Source of the DNA: Calothrix membranacea FACHB-236
Lineage (GTDB): Bacteria; Cyanobacteriota; Cyanobacteriia; Cyanobacteriales; Nostocaceae
DNA length: 64,000 nt
Assembly (NCBI RefSeq): GCF_014696315.1
Contig: NZ_JACJPX010000004.1
Coordinates: forward strand, 172,389 to 236,388
Direction: 5' to 3'
Shown: in pieces, positions 17,486 to 26,532 of the stretch
How the letters are laid out: each line of letters opens with the position of its first letter
Position numbering within the stretch: the first letter of the stretch is position 1
Program-made: the position numbers and the translations under genes
The notes under the pieces: generated by a model
Told to the model about the DNA's origin: nothing
What the model saw: the letters and a program-made list of their open reading frames with translations, nothing else
Databases searched by the model: none

Positions 17486-19270
17486 CTAATCTACTATTTT
17501 GATTTCATGAATGTTCCAGAATGCACCACCAAGTCCAGAGTATTTGATACCTTCAAAGCGATTACGCACTGCTGACATTGAATAGGCATTCACCAAGTAA
17601 ATAAATGGCAAATTCTCCTGCGTAATTCGTTGAGTCTCAGCGTAAATTGCTTTACGTTTGGGTTCGTCTAATTCTCTGGCTGCTTTGATATAAAGTTCAC
17701 CAATTTCTGCTTCCCAAGGCGCTACTTCCCAACCTGTAATTGGTTTTTGTCCAGCTTGGGGTTTTTGATTAAACATATGTAATCCCCCTTCCGGAGACCA
17801 AACGTTAGCACCATCATTCGGTTCTAAACCACCTGTTAAACCTAATAAAGAAGCTTCCCAATCTAATGTATTAGAAAGTTTATCTGTGTAGGTATTCCAT
17901 GCCAGTGGCGTGAAGTCTACTATAATCCCGATTTTGCTCAAATCTCGTTTAATTTGCGACCCCACTGCTTCGCGAATCTTATTACCTGCATTTGTCAGCA
18001 AAGTGAAGCGTACATTGTTACCTTGAGAATCGATCAGCTGATTTTTTTCGTTGTATTTAAAGCCAGCTTTTAGTAACAATTGCTTGGCTTTATCTATATT
18101 GTAATTATAGACTTTTAGACCTTCATTAGGTGAAAGATAATAGGGACTTTGTACCGAAATGGGTGAATTTTGAGGTTGACCTAAGCCACGAAACGTATTA
18201 TTGATCATTGTTTGTCGATCAATAGCATAGGCTACTGCTTGCCGAAACTCTACAGTATTAAACCAGCGTGATTTGATAGGATCTATGAGAGGTTTGCCAT
18301 CTCTAGAACCCTTATTTAAGTTAAAGAGTAAAAAAGTTGTACCAGAACCAGGCCCACCATTATATATCTTGAAATTACCCTGGTCTTCTTGCACTTTTAA
18401 CAAAGAAAAGTATTCTGGTGACACACCGACAGTATCTAACCCTCCAGAACGAAATTGCAGTAAAGATGTATCTGTGGATTCAACAATTTGCCAAATAATT
18501 CTTTCAATATAAGGTTGAGCTTTGCCTTGAGCATCCTTGCGCCAATAATAGGGATTACGTCTAAAAACTATCCGTTGGCTAGTATCATATCTTTCTAGCT
18601 TAAAAGGCCCGTTCACAATTAATTGATCTGGAGGTGTATCTACACTCCACTTTGACAGAAACTTGGGTTTACCTTCTTGGTCTTTTGTAGTTACTGATTC
18701 TCGCAATGCATGGGCGGGTAAAATTGGGTAACCTGTAGCGCTTCGTAAAAAAGGTGCAAATGGTTCTGGAACAGAAAATTCCACCCGGCGATTATCAATT
18801 TTTCTGACAGTTGGTAGCTGACGACTTTCGCCAATTCTCATACCATCTCTGGCATCTGTAGGAATGGCTTCATTTAGATAAATGTCATTATAGGTAAACA
18901 CTACATCATCTACTGTTAGTGGTTGCCCATCAGACCATTTAAGATTATCGCGTAGGGTAAAAACTATTTTTAATTTATCCTCAGAAATTTGCCAGGATTC
19001 TGCTAAAGCAGGCTCTACTTTACCTGTCTCATAACTTTCAGTAATTAAACCTTCATAAGTGAGTCCAAAAATATTCGGTGACTCGGAACTTAGGGGAAAA
19101 TTAAATGTTTTAGGGTCGCTAAGAATACTAGTTACTAACTGGGGAACTTGAGCCGCATTTGTTTTAAAATTAGATGGGTTGCAAGCCGCTACTGTCAATC
19201 CTGTTACTATACAGATAATTATGAGTAACCAAAACCGTTTAACTGTAGCCAATTTACTATAAAATTTCAT
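17486..19270 (-). CDS. Peptide/nickel-type ABC transporter substrate-binding lipoprotein
   Basis: A 594-aa SBP_bac_5 (family 5) binding protein. It has a signal peptide and lipobox (LTVAAC, Cys30), the N-terminal domain start LVTSILSDPKTFNFPLS, the family motif YEGLITES..GKVEPALAESWQISED, LRDNLKWSDGQPLTVDDVVFTYNDI, and NPYYWRKD. It would capture oligopeptides or a similar ligand in the periplasm. No permease or ATPase gene is adjacent, so it must share components encoded elsewhere. Ligand unknown. Confidence 0.9.
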   Translation of the reverse strand: MKFYSKLATVKRFWLLIIICIVTGLTVAACNPSNFKTNAAQVPQLVTSILSDPKTFNFPLSSESPNIFGLTYEGLITESYETGKVEPALAESWQISEDKLKIVFTLRDNLKWSDGQPLTVDDVVFTYNDIYLNEAIPTDARDGMRIGESRQLPTVRKIDNRRVEFSVPEPFAPFLRSATGYPILPAHALRESVTTKDQEGKPKFLSKWSVDTPPDQLIVNGPFKLERYDTSQRIVFRRNPYYWRKDAQGKAQPYIERIIWQIVESTDTSLLQFRSGGLDTVGVSPEYFSLLKVQEDQGNFKIYNGGPGSGTTFLLFNLNKGSRDGKPLIDPIKSRWFNTVEFRQAVAYAIDRQTMINNTFRGLGQPQNSPISVQSPYYLSPNEGLKVYNYNIDKAKQLLLKAGFKYNEKNQLIDSQGNNVRFTLLTNAGNKIREAVGSQIKRDLSKIGIIVDFTPLAWNTYTDKLSNTLDWEASLLGLTGGLEPNDGANVWSPEGGLHMFNQKPQAGQKPITGWEVAPWEAEIGELYIKAARELDEPKRKAIYAETQRITQENLPFIYLVNAYSMSAVRNRFEGIKYSGLGGAFWNIHEIKIVD

Positions 19271-19296
19271 AATTTATAATAATCAAATAACAATTT

Positions 19297-19929
19297 TTAG
19301 TTGGACTGAGAGTTTAACCATGCAAGAAAGTCTTGAGTATTAGTTAAATACTTGATTCCCGCATTCTTCAAAGCTTGTTTAACATCTTGTTTGCCAAAGT
19401 CTTTACTATTACCGCTTAGGAATACTTTCTTGTCGCTGGGGTAAGATTTTTTTCCATGACTAATAATACATTGTAAAATCAAGTTATCTATGATGTCTTG
19501 TTTAATAAGTAGTGTTTCCGGTTGAATAATTGCGGCTTCAGAAATATTACGAATTATACTAGTATCTAAATTGATTATTTCTGCTTTTGCAAGAAGCACA
19601 TCAATAGCATTAAAAAGACGAGATTGAATATCATTTAGCAAGGATTTATTCAAAAGTCGTGTCTGTTCCAAGTAAGTCAGAAAAGCATGAGCATTAGGAG
19701 AACTTAAATCTCGTTCTGAGTTATTAATTTGTTTATTTAATTCTTTTTCAAATTCCTGTACATAATATTTTTCTTTTTCCCATCTATTGAGTGCTTCGAC
19801 ATAACAAATATTTGGTATAATTATCCGAATTGATTGAGGTAAAGAAAGCAATAAATTTTCTGCTTCTAAATCCTGTCCTTTTGCAATTGCCATCAAAAAG
19901 TTAGTTTCAACGTAAAGTATTATCATCAA
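19297..19929 (-). CDS. PIN-domain protein (putative RNase)
   Basis: A 210-aa protein with a PIN-like layout: strand and first acidic residue ILYVETNFLM (Glu8 replacing the usual Asp), Glu45 in PNICYVEAL, Asp148 in DIIDNLILQC and Asp177 in FLSGNSKDF. PIN domains are Mg2+-dependent ribonucleases, often toxins. Its start overlaps the end of the upstream nuclease-like gene by 23 bases, so the two are translationally coupled. It is larger than VapC toxins (~130 aa) and its partner is not an antitoxin-like protein. Base composition is more AT-rich than neighbours. Enzymatic activity is inferred only. Confidence 0.7.
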   Translation of the reverse strand: MMIILYVETNFLMAIAKGQDLEAENLLLSLPQSIRIIIPNICYVEALNRWEKEKYYVQEFEKELNKQINNSERDLSSPNAHAFLTYLEQTRLLNKSLLNDIQSRLFNAIDVLLAKAEIINLDTSIIRNISEAAIIQPETLLIKQDIIDNLILQCIISHGKKSYPSDKKVFLSGNSKDFGKQDVKQALKNAGIKYLTNTQDFLAWLNSQSN

Positions 19930-20413
19930 GATTTACCTGAGACTGAGTAGTTCCTCCTGCTAATTTTTGCAGCAAACCTATTTCTGCCAACTTTTCTGAT
20001 GCTGGCGGTGTTTCTGATTTCCAGTGATAAGCTAAGTCTCGTAACCAAGCCTCTACTAGCGTTTCTAAATAGAGACTCAATATCCTTTTGTTACTAAATT
20101 CTGGGTCGTAATGACTAAGTATATTAGCAGTTTTGAGTGAAACCAGAGAATCTGAAAATTTCTTACTATCCCATTTAAAAATATCAACATTTCCTAAATC
20201 AGCCAACATAGCAAATGTGTCATGGGCTAAATAAAGACGAGTATTTTCGGCATTTTGTAAATATGACTTTAGTTGTGAAATAGCGTTCTCTTTGGCATCT
20301 TTCCCTTCTAATTTTGTTGCTTTAACTTCCACTAATAAAACAATTTGTTCATTTTTATCCAAGACAATAATATCAGCAACATAATTAGGAATTTGAAATT
20401 TTGCAGCTTCCAT
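19907..20413 (-). CDS. Putative PD-(D/E)XK nuclease-like protein
   Basis: A 168-aa protein whose first 35 residues hold a restriction-endonuclease-like core: Asp14 in NYVADIIVLDK, then LLVEVKAT with Glu29 and Lys31, the spacing of the PD-ExK fold found in type I restriction N-terminal regions and related nucleases. The remainder is helical with no recognised domain. It overlaps the PIN gene by 23 bases. The ATG at 20413 lies abnormally close to the fold core; a second frame beginning at ATG 20484 (MNSIGMHEREISQELLNYLG) reads up to a GGGAAAA run at 20419-20413, where a -1 shift would join the two. The gene is therefore either frameshifted, shifted by programme, or started internally (GGAG about 10 bases upstream). 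Confidence 0.6.
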   Translation of the reverse strand: MEAAKFQIPNYVADIIVLDKNEQIVLLVEVKATKLEGKDAKENAISQLKSYLQNAENTRLYLAHDTFAMLADLGNVDIFKWDSKKFSDSLVSLKTANILSHYDPEFSNKRILSLYLETLVEAWLRDLAYHWKSETPPASEKLAEIGLLQKLAGGTTQSQVNLDDNTLR

Positions 20414-20510
20414 TTTCCCAGTTCTCCCAAATAATTTAATAATTCTTGAGAAATCTCTCGCTCGTGCATACCTATGCTATTCATTAACCCATCTTTTACT
20501 AAAACTTAAG

Positions 20511-20996
20511 TTAATTAGCAGCTACTAATAACACGACAGCATAAGCGCATATACCTTCCTCACGCCCTACCGGGCCTAATTTTTCGTTGGTGGTCGCTTT
20601 GATACCAACTTGATTTGGTTGCAGTTCTAAAACAGCCGCTAACTTGTCGCGCATTGTCTCAATATGAGGTTTCAATTTTGGACGTTCTGCGACTACTACA
20701 GAATCAATATTGCCGATTTGCCAACCGCGATCGCGAATTAGCTGGTGGACTTGATTTAATAGCTCTAAACTATCTGCTCCTGCCCATTGGGGATCTGTAG
20801 GCGGAAAATAATGCCCAATATCTCCTAAAGATAATGCCCCCAACATGGCATCCATAATTGCATGGGTAAGGACATCAGCATCGCTATGTCCCAGTAAACC
20901 TAGTTCATGGGGAATTTTCACTCCTCCCAAAATCAAAGCGCGATCGCTCACTAGTCGATGAATATCGTAGCCGTTACCAATACGAATGTTTGTCAT
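20511..20996 (-). CDS. ispF: 2-C-methyl-D-erythritol 2,4-cyclodiphosphate synthase
   Basis: A 161-aa IspF of the MEP isoprenoid pathway, which cyclises CDP-ME 2-phosphate. Zn-binding GYDIHRL near residue 9 and [15 protein letters not shown] (about 36-50), [11 protein letters not shown], and the C-terminal [14 protein letters not shown] are all present. Full length for the family. It lies 45 bases downstream of trmD on the same strand and may share its transcript. Its products feed carotenoid, phytol and quinone synthesis. Confidence 0.97.
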   Translation of the reverse strand: MTNIRIGNGYDIHRLVSDRALILGGVKIPHELGLLGHSDADVLTHAIMDAMLGALSLGDIGHYFPPTDPQWAGADSLELLNQVHQLIRDRGWQIGNIDSVVVAERPKLKPHIETMRDKLAAVLELQPNQVGIKATTNEKLGPVGREEGICAYAVVLLVAAN

Positions 20997-21041
20997 TTGT
21001 CATTTGTCGTTTGTTGTTTGTCATTTGGGGTTTGGTATTAG

Positions 21042-21776
21042 TTATTTCCCCTTGTCCCCTTGTCCCCCTGTCTCCTTGTCCCCATTCCCCCGCTGTTGCT
21101 GCCATTTTTCCAATAAATCCGGGCGGCGATCGCCTGTTCTTTTGATTTGTTGTTCGTAACGCCACTTGGCAATTGCAGCATGATTTCCCGAGAGTAAGAC
21201 ATCTGGCACTTTCCAGCCGCGAAAATTTGCTGGACGGGTGTATTGGGGATAGTCTAATAAACCTTCCTCAAAACTTTCGGCTGTTAATGACTCTACCTTG
21301 CCAACAGTTCCGGGTAAAAGCCTAACAACGCCATTGAGCAAAGCCATTGCGGGAATTTCGCCACCTGTGAGAATAAAATCTCCTAAAGAGACTTCACGGG
21401 TAACTAAATTGAGAACGCGATCGTCAACTCCTTCGTAATGTCCGCAAATTACAATTAATTGGTTATAATTTGTGGCTAATTCGCGCAAAAGTGGTTGATT
21501 GATAGTTTGTCCTTGTGGACTCATCAAAATTACCTCTCTTTGCGGTAGAATCGGCAGCGACTCTACAGCAGCAAAAATGGGTTCTGGCTTCATTAGCATC
21601 CCCACACCGCCGCCATAGGGTTCATCATCGACTTTTCGGTGCTTGTCAGTGGCAAAATCCCTGGGATTAATCAGATTAACTTGGGCAATCTGTTTGGCTA
21701 AGGCTTTAGCCAGCAATCCGGAACTTAAAACAGAGGTAAAACAGTCAGGAAAAAGCGTAACTATATCAAAGCGCAC
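21042..21776 (-). CDS. trmD: tRNA (guanine-N1)-methyltransferase
   Basis: A 244-aa TrmD, which methylates G37 of tRNAs to keep reading frame. It begins MRFDIVTLFPDCF and shows the SPOUT trefoil-knot motifs: DDEPYGGGVGMLMKPEP, VICGHYEGVDDRV, and SLGDFILTGGEIPAM, with the basic C-terminal helical domain (LSGNHAAIAKWR). The last ~15 codons run into GGGGACAAGG-type short repeats, so the extreme C terminus (GDKETGGQGDKGK) is repeat-derived and probably dispensable. Upstream of ispF on the same strand. Confidence 0.96.
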   Translation of the reverse strand: MRFDIVTLFPDCFTSVLSSGLLAKALAKQIAQVNLINPRDFATDKHRKVDDEPYGGGVGMLMKPEPIFAAVESLPILPQREVILMSPQGQTINQPLLRELATNYNQLIVICGHYEGVDDRVLNLVTREVSLGDFILTGGEIPAMALLNGVVRLLPGTVGKVESLTAESFEEGLLDYPQYTRPANFRGWKVPDVLLSGNHAAIAKWRYEQQIKRTGDRRPDLLEKWQQQRGNGDKETGGQGDKGK

Positions 21777-22411
21777 AGTTATTCGTATTCAAGAACACTA
21801 ATCTTAAATTTGAATGTTGAGGAAAAACAAGAAGCTAATGTCTGCTAAGACTACAGATAAGGTTTGTCAATAGTAACTAAAAGTACCAGAAAACTAAGCT
21901 CTTTCGTGAGATCAAAAGTTTTTCTAATTACTTAATTTATGTTTAAATATTGTCACAACTACATTTAAATTAATAATCTGTCCAAGTTAACAACTTCCAG
22001 GATGCATCGAGCCAGCCTCAGAAAACAGCTTGTCAAAACCTGCTCGCCCGACTCTAGGGCGCAGCCTAGCCCCCACTTAGCCCTATTCGCACTATTTTGC
22101 CAAACTAGCAAAAGTGGACAGGTGAACAACAAGGCGCTGGCTTTAGACGATAAGGGATATAGGAGAACTGAGGCATTGTTTGGATCAAGCGAGAAGTTGG
22201 CACGACGGCTTTTGCCAATCCAAATTTCAAAAAAGTGTCCTCCCCAAGAAGCAAAGCGCAAAAATCATCAGGCTACTGAACCTTGTTATATTCACACACC
22301 ATTCGCCACAAGCAGACGGCACTTCCTTCAAGTCGGCAAAGCCGCCCAACGGAGTGCCTTGGAAACCCGTCACAGGCGATGGTTCCTGAAGTTGTTGACA
22401 GGAGAAACATA
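21777..22411. other. Long region upstream of cphB, GC-richer than other gaps
   Basis: The 635-base gap holds AT-rich sequence to about 21960, then ~300 bases (21985-22270) of higher GC and mixed composition with no convincing gene. Open frames on both strands (21965-22261 minus, 22002-22412 plus) look unlike proteins. A palindromic element lies at 22318-22358. It may contain a long leader or an unannotated RNA for the cphB-cphA unit; nothing here matches an RNA family I can recognise. Confidence 0.45.
22318..22358. repeat. Palindromic element upstream of cphB
   Basis: GGCACTTCC (22318-22326) pairs with the arm ending GGAGTGCC (22351-22358), enclosing CGGCAAAGCCG. It resembles the dispersed AGTCGGCAAAGCCG-type repeats of Nostocales. 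Confidence 0.6.
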
Positions 22412-23275
22412 ATGCCGCAATTACAAGCTAAATCGCTGGAAATGAGGACACCCCAAGCAACTAAAACCGCCGTTCTAGTTATCGGAGGCGCAGAAGACAA
22501 AGTTCATGGCCGCGATATCCTCAGAACTTTTTTTGGCCGTGCTGGTGCTAGCAAGGCATATATTACAATTATTCCATCTGCCTCCCGCGAACCCGCCATC
22601 ATTGGTGGTCGGTATATTCGTATATTTGAAGAAATGGGTGCTGATAAGGTTGAGATTTTAGATATTCGCGAACGGGAACAGTGCGAAGCATCTCATATTA
22701 AAGCATCCTTAGAAGCCTGTAGTGGAGTATTTTTAACAGGAGGGGATCAATTACGTCTCTGTGGTGTATTGGCAGATACCCCGGTGATGGACATTGTCCG
22801 ACAGCGAGTCAGATCAGGGCAGCTTACCTTAGCAGGCACAAGTGCAGGGGCCGCAGTGATGGGGCATCACATGATTGCTGGCGGTGGTAGCGGGGAAACC
22901 CCAAACCGTTCTTTGGTCGATATGGCAACTGGTTTAGGATTTATTCCCGAAGTGATTGTAGACCAACACTTTCACAACCGTAATCGCATGGGAAGATTAA
23001 TTAGCGCGATCGCTGCTCACCCCGATCGCCTAGGTATTGGTATTGATGAAGACACTTGTGCGGTGTTTGAACGTGATGGTTGGTTACAAGTTATGGGTAA
23101 AGGTAGTGTGACAATAGTTGATCCAACGGAGGTAACTCATACCAATGAACCCCATGTAGGTGCTAACGAACCCTTAACAATACATAATTTACGTTTACAT
23201 ATCCTCAGCTATGGCGATCGTTTTCACCTGTACCAGCGGACTGTATTGCCTGCTGTACACCGGATCTCCAGCTGA
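22412..23275 (+). CDS. cphB: Cyanophycinase
   Basis: A 287-aa serine hydrolase of peptidase family S51 that cleaves the nitrogen-storage polymer cyanophycin into beta-Asp-Arg dipeptides. Motifs: VLVIGGAEDKVHG (residues ~21-33), SASREPA, FLTGGDQLRL, the nucleophile AGTSAGAAVMG (Ser144), and VDQHFHNRNRMGRL. ATG 22412 is chosen because AGGAG lies at 22400-22404; an in-frame start at 22283 would add residues encoded by a palindromic repeat. It precedes cphA by 171 bases in the same direction, the conserved cphBA arrangement. Confidence 0.96.
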   Translation: MPQLQAKSLEMRTPQATKTAVLVIGGAEDKVHGRDILRTFFGRAGASKAYITIIPSASREPAIIGGRYIRIFEEMGADKVEILDIREREQCEASHIKASLEACSGVFLTGGDQLRLCGVLADTPVMDIVRQRVRSGQLTLAGTSAGAAVMGHHMIAGGGSGETPNRSLVDMATGLGFIPEVIVDQHFHNRNRMGRLISAIAAHPDRLGIGIDEDTCAVFERDGWLQVMGKGSVTIVDPTEVTHTNEPHVGANEPLTIHNLRLHILSYGDRFHLYQRTVLPAVHRISS

Positions 23276-23363
23276 CGGAATAGAGTATCTGAGGTTACAC
23301 TGAGTTGATCGCTGATTTATTTATTACTGTAGAAAAATCAGAGTAATACTATGTAAAAAGAAA

Positions 23364-23386
23364 AAACTGTTCACCATAAACAGTTT
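23364..23386 (+). other. Hairpin between cphB and cphA
   Basis: An 8-bp stem (AAACTGTT 23364-23371, AACAGTTT 23379-23386) with a 7-base loop. Flanking TTGATCGCT (23305-23313) and AGCGATCAA (23387-23395) are also complementary, so the spacer could fold into a larger structure that adjusts cphA relative to cphB expression. Confidence 0.45.
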
Positions 23387-23446
23387 AGCGATCAAATTCA
23401 GTAAGAAACTAGAATTTTGGTTCCGAATCTCCATCTACCTATTCCC

Positions 23447-26149
23447 ATGAGAATCCTCAAGATCCAGACCTTACGCGGCCCAAACTACTGGAGCATTCGA
23501 CGCCACAAGTTGATCGTCATGCGACTCGATTTAGAAAACCTAGCCGAGAAGCCCTCGAATGAAATCCCTGGTTTTTACGAAGGATTAGTTGAGGCGCTGC
23601 CAAGTCTGGAGGGCCACTATTGCTCCCCTGGCTGTCGTGGTGGTTTTTTAATGCGGGTGCGAGAAGGCACCATGATGGGCCATATCGTCGAACATGTAGC
23701 TTTAGAACTGCAAGAACTAGCTGGAATGCATGTAGGCTTTGGTCGCACCCGCGAAACTGCTACACCAGGCATTTACCAGGTAGTAATTGAGTACCTTAAT
23801 GAGGAAGCGGGACGCTACGCGGGACGAGCTGCTGTGCGCTTGTGCCAAAGTATTGTAGATCGCGGTCGCTATCCCAAAGCAGAGCTAGAGCAAGATATCC
23901 AAGACTTAAAAGACTTCTGGCGAGATGCCTCTTTGGGCCCCTCTACAGAAGCGATCGTCAAAGAAGCAGAAAAACGAGGTATTCCCTGGATGCCTCTGGG
24001 GGCACGCTTTTTGATTCAGCTAGGCTATGGCGTGAACCAAAAGCGGATGCAAGCAACCATGACCGACAACACGGGCATTTTGGGAGTAGAACTAGCTTGC
24101 GATAAAGAAGCTACCAAACGCATCCTAGCTGCTGCTGGTGTACCAGTGCCTAAAGGTACAGTCATAAACTTCTTGGACGATTTAGAAGAAGCTATTGAAT
24201 ATGTTGGTGGTTATCCCATAGTTATCAAGCCTTTGGATGGTAATCACGGACGGGGTATCACCATTGATATTAGAACCTGGGAAGAAGCAGAGGCTGCCTA
24301 TGAAGCTGCCAGACAGGTTTCCCGCTCAATTATTGTCGAGAGGTATTACGTCGGACGCGATCATCGGGTATTAGTGGTAGATGGCAAGGTCGTCGCAGTC
24401 GCTGAACGTGTACCAGCTCATGTAGTTGGTAATGGTAGATCTAGCATTGCGGAACTGATTGAGGAAACAAACCAAGACCCCAATCGCGGTGAGGGACATG
24501 ATAATGTGCTTACCAAGATTGAACTTGACCGGACTAGCTACCAGCTTCTAGAAAGGCAAGGTTACACCCTAAATAGCGTGCTTCCCAAAGGTACAGTTTG
24601 TTATCTGAGGGCAACAGCTAACTTAAGTACAGGAGGGTGTGCCGTAGATCGTACCGATGAGATCCACCCAGAAACCGTTTGGCTGGCACAACGGGTAGTA
24701 AAAATTATTGGGTTGGATATCGCCGGACTAGATATTGTCACCACTGATATTAGTCGCCCCTTAAGGGAAGTTGATGGCGTAATTGTGGAAGTGAACGCCG
24801 CCCCTGGTTTTAGAATGCACGTTGCACCTAGCCAAGGCATTCCCCGCAACGTTGCTGGCGCAGTTATGGATATGCTGTTCCCTAACGAACAATCCAGCCG
24901 CATTCCTATTCTTAGCATTACGGGCACTAATGGTAAAACCACTACTACAAGACTGCTAGCACATATCTATAAGCAAACAGGGAAAGTAGTAGGTTATACA
25001 ACTACAGATGGAACTTATATTGGTGATTATTTAGTAGAAGCTGGTGATAATACTGGGCCGCAAAGTGCTCATTTAATATTGCAAGACCCCACTGTAGAAG
25101 TTGCAGTGTTAGAGAGCGCTCGTGGTGGTATTCTTCGTTCTGGCTTGGGTTTTGAAGCTGCAAATGTTGGCGTGGTATTAAATGTTGCCGCCGATCATTT
25201 AGGCATAGGTGATATAGATACCATCGATCAGTTAGCTAACCTCAAGAGTGTAGTCGCAGAAGCCGTATTCCCTGATGGTTATGCCGTACTTAATGCTGAC
25301 GATCATCGCGTAGCGGCGATGGCAGAAAAAACCAAAGCTAATATTGCTTACTTCACCATGAACCCAGACTCAGAATTAGTGCGGAAGCACATTCAAAAGG
25401 GTGGAGTCGCGGCTGTTTATGAAAATGGTTATCTGTCAATAGTCAAAGGCGATTGGACACATCGCATTGAAAGAGCAGAAGCTATCCCGTTGACGATGGG
25501 TGGACGTGCGCCATTTATGATTGCTAACGCCTTAGCAGCTAGTTTGGCAGCCTTTGTGCAGAACGTCACCATTGAGCAGATTCGCGCTGGTTTAAAGACA
25601 TTCCGTGCTTCTGTGAGTCAAACCCCAGGACGGATGAATTTATTTAATTTGGGCAACTATCATGCTTTGGTAGATTATGCTCACAACCCAGCTAGTTACG
25701 AAGCTGTGGGTGCTTTCGTCCGTAACTGGACTTCTGGACAGCGCATTGGCGTAGTTGGGGGGCCTGGCGATCGCCGTGATGAGGATTTTGTCACTTTGGG
25801 CAGATTAGCAGCCGATATTTTTGATTACATCATTGTCAAAGAAGATGATGATACTAGAGGTCGTCCTAGAGGTTCCGCCTCAGATTTGATTACCAAAGGC
25901 ATTACCCAAGTTAAACCTAATTGCCGTTTTGAATCAATTTTGGATGAAACCCAAGCCATTAATAAAGCCTTAGACATGGCTCCCGAGAATAGTCTGGTTG
26001 TAGTTTTGCCAGAAAGCGTCAGCCGCGCTATTCGGTTAATTCGCGCACGTGGCGTAGTCAAAGAAGAAACACAGCAATCAAGTACACCCGCAACTATTGT
26101 AGATTCTCAAAATGGTGTGGCTTCTTCTATCATCAATACGCTGCTTTAG
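23447..26149 (+). CDS. cphA: Cyanophycin synthetase
   Basis: A 900-aa CphA that polymerises Asp backbone with Arg side chains using ATP. Domains in order: N-terminal domain (MRILKIQTLRGPNYWS..., to ~160), an ATP-grasp domain (about 200-480; PLDGNHGRGITIDI, IVEVNAAPGFRMH) that adds Arg, and a Mur-ligase-like domain (P-loop ITGTNGKTTTT near residue 486; VLESARGGILRSG; VDYAHNPASY) that adds Asp. ATG 23447 fits the conserved MRILKIQ start; the family length is ~870-900. Together with cphB it makes and recycles the nitrogen reserve, important in heterocyst polar plugs if this strain forms them. Confidence 0.97.
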   Translation: MRILKIQTLRGPNYWSIRRHKLIVMRLDLENLAEKPSNEIPGFYEGLVEALPSLEGHYCSPGCRGGFLMRVREGTMMGHIVEHVALELQELAGMHVGFGRTRETATPGIYQVVIEYLNEEAGRYAGRAAVRLCQSIVDRGRYPKAELEQDIQDLKDFWRDASLGPSTEAIVKEAEKRGIPWMPLGARFLIQLGYGVNQKRMQATMTDNTGILGVELACDKEATKRILAAAGVPVPKGTVINFLDDLEEAIEYVGGYPIVIKPLDGNHGRGITIDIRTWEEAEAAYEAARQVSRSIIVERYYVGRDHRVLVVDGKVVAVAERVPAHVVGNGRSSIAELIEETNQDPNRGEGHDNVLTKIELDRTSYQLLERQGYTLNSVLPKGTVCYLRATANLSTGGCAVDRTDEIHPETVWLAQRVVKIIGLDIAGLDIVTTDISRPLREVDGVIVEVNAAPGFRMHVAPSQGIPRNVAGAVMDMLFPNEQSSRIPILSITGTNGKTTTTRLLAHIYKQTGKVVGYTTTDGTYIGDYLVEAGDNTGPQSAHLILQDPTVEVAVLESARGGILRSGLGFEAANVGVVLNVAADHLGIGDIDTIDQLANLKSVVAEAVFPDGYAVLNADDHRVAAMAEKTKANIAYFTMNPDSELVRKHIQKGGVAAVYENGYLSIVKGDWTHRIERAEAIPLTMGGRAPFMIANALAASLAAFVQNVTIEQIRAGLKTFRASVSQTPGRMNLFNLGNYHALVDYAHNPASYEAVGAFVRNWTSGQRIGVVGGPGDRRDEDFVTLGRLAADIFDYIIVKEDDDTRGRPRGSASDLITKGITQVKPNCRFESILDETQAINKALDMAPENSLVVVLPESVSRAIRLIRARGVVKEETQQSSTPATIVDSQNGVASSIINTLL

Positions 26150-26150
26150 T

Positions 26151-26188
26151 CAATAGTAGAGATGCGATCGCTCGTATCTCTACCATTG
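26151..26188 (+). terminator. Hairpin after cphA
   Basis: Arms 26151-26163 and 26176-26188 (CAATAGTAGAGAT / ATCTCTACCATTG) pair with one mismatch, with a HIP1 GCGATCGC in the loop. No strong T run follows, so it could end transcription or protect the 3' end. Confidence 0.5.
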
Positions 26189-26216
26189 ACCTTTGCTATG
26201 CTGCCAATTTTGCAGA

Positions 26217-26390
26217 TTACTGGTCTGGGTCTGATTTATTATCCGCACTAGAATCTTTAATTCCCTCTTTAAAACCCCGCAGAGTTTTACCAAGCGCACT
26301 TCCCAATTCGGGAATTTTTTTGGGGCCAAAAATTACCACAGCGACTATCACAATAATGGCAACTTCAGGCCATCCTAGTCCAAATAACAT
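26217..26390 (-). CDS. tatA: Twin-arginine translocase subunit TatA/E
   Basis: A 57-aa protein beginning MLFGLGWPEVAIIVIVAVVI, then FGPKKIPELGSALGKTLRGFKEGI and a short acidic tail. This is the TatA/E layout: a single N-terminal membrane helix, the FGPKK(I/L)PELG hinge and an amphipathic helix. TatA forms the pore of the Tat system that exports folded proteins. It is short for TatA but normal for cyanobacterial small TatA/E forms. It is convergent with cphA, and the Ser/Thr kinase lies upstream on the same strand. Confidence 0.93.
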   Translation of the reverse strand: MLFGLGWPEVAIIVIVAVVIFGPKKIPELGSALGKTLRGFKEGIKDSSADNKSDPDQ

Positions 26391-26532
26391 ATAGGCTTCC
26401 TCTCAAGGATACTTAATTAAATATAGAGTAGTTAACAGTTTGGAGTAATTGATAGACCAAGGATTAACAATTACAACCCCTAGTACCGTTATGCGGAAGT
26501 CAAAAGTCAAAGTTTAAGCAGAGGATAATTTT

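Noticed and set aside
21965..22412. Open frames on both strands upstream of cphB
   Set aside because: Translations do not look like proteins (the plus frame reads through the 22318-22358 palindrome) and the frames overlap each other; the real cphB start has its own RBS.
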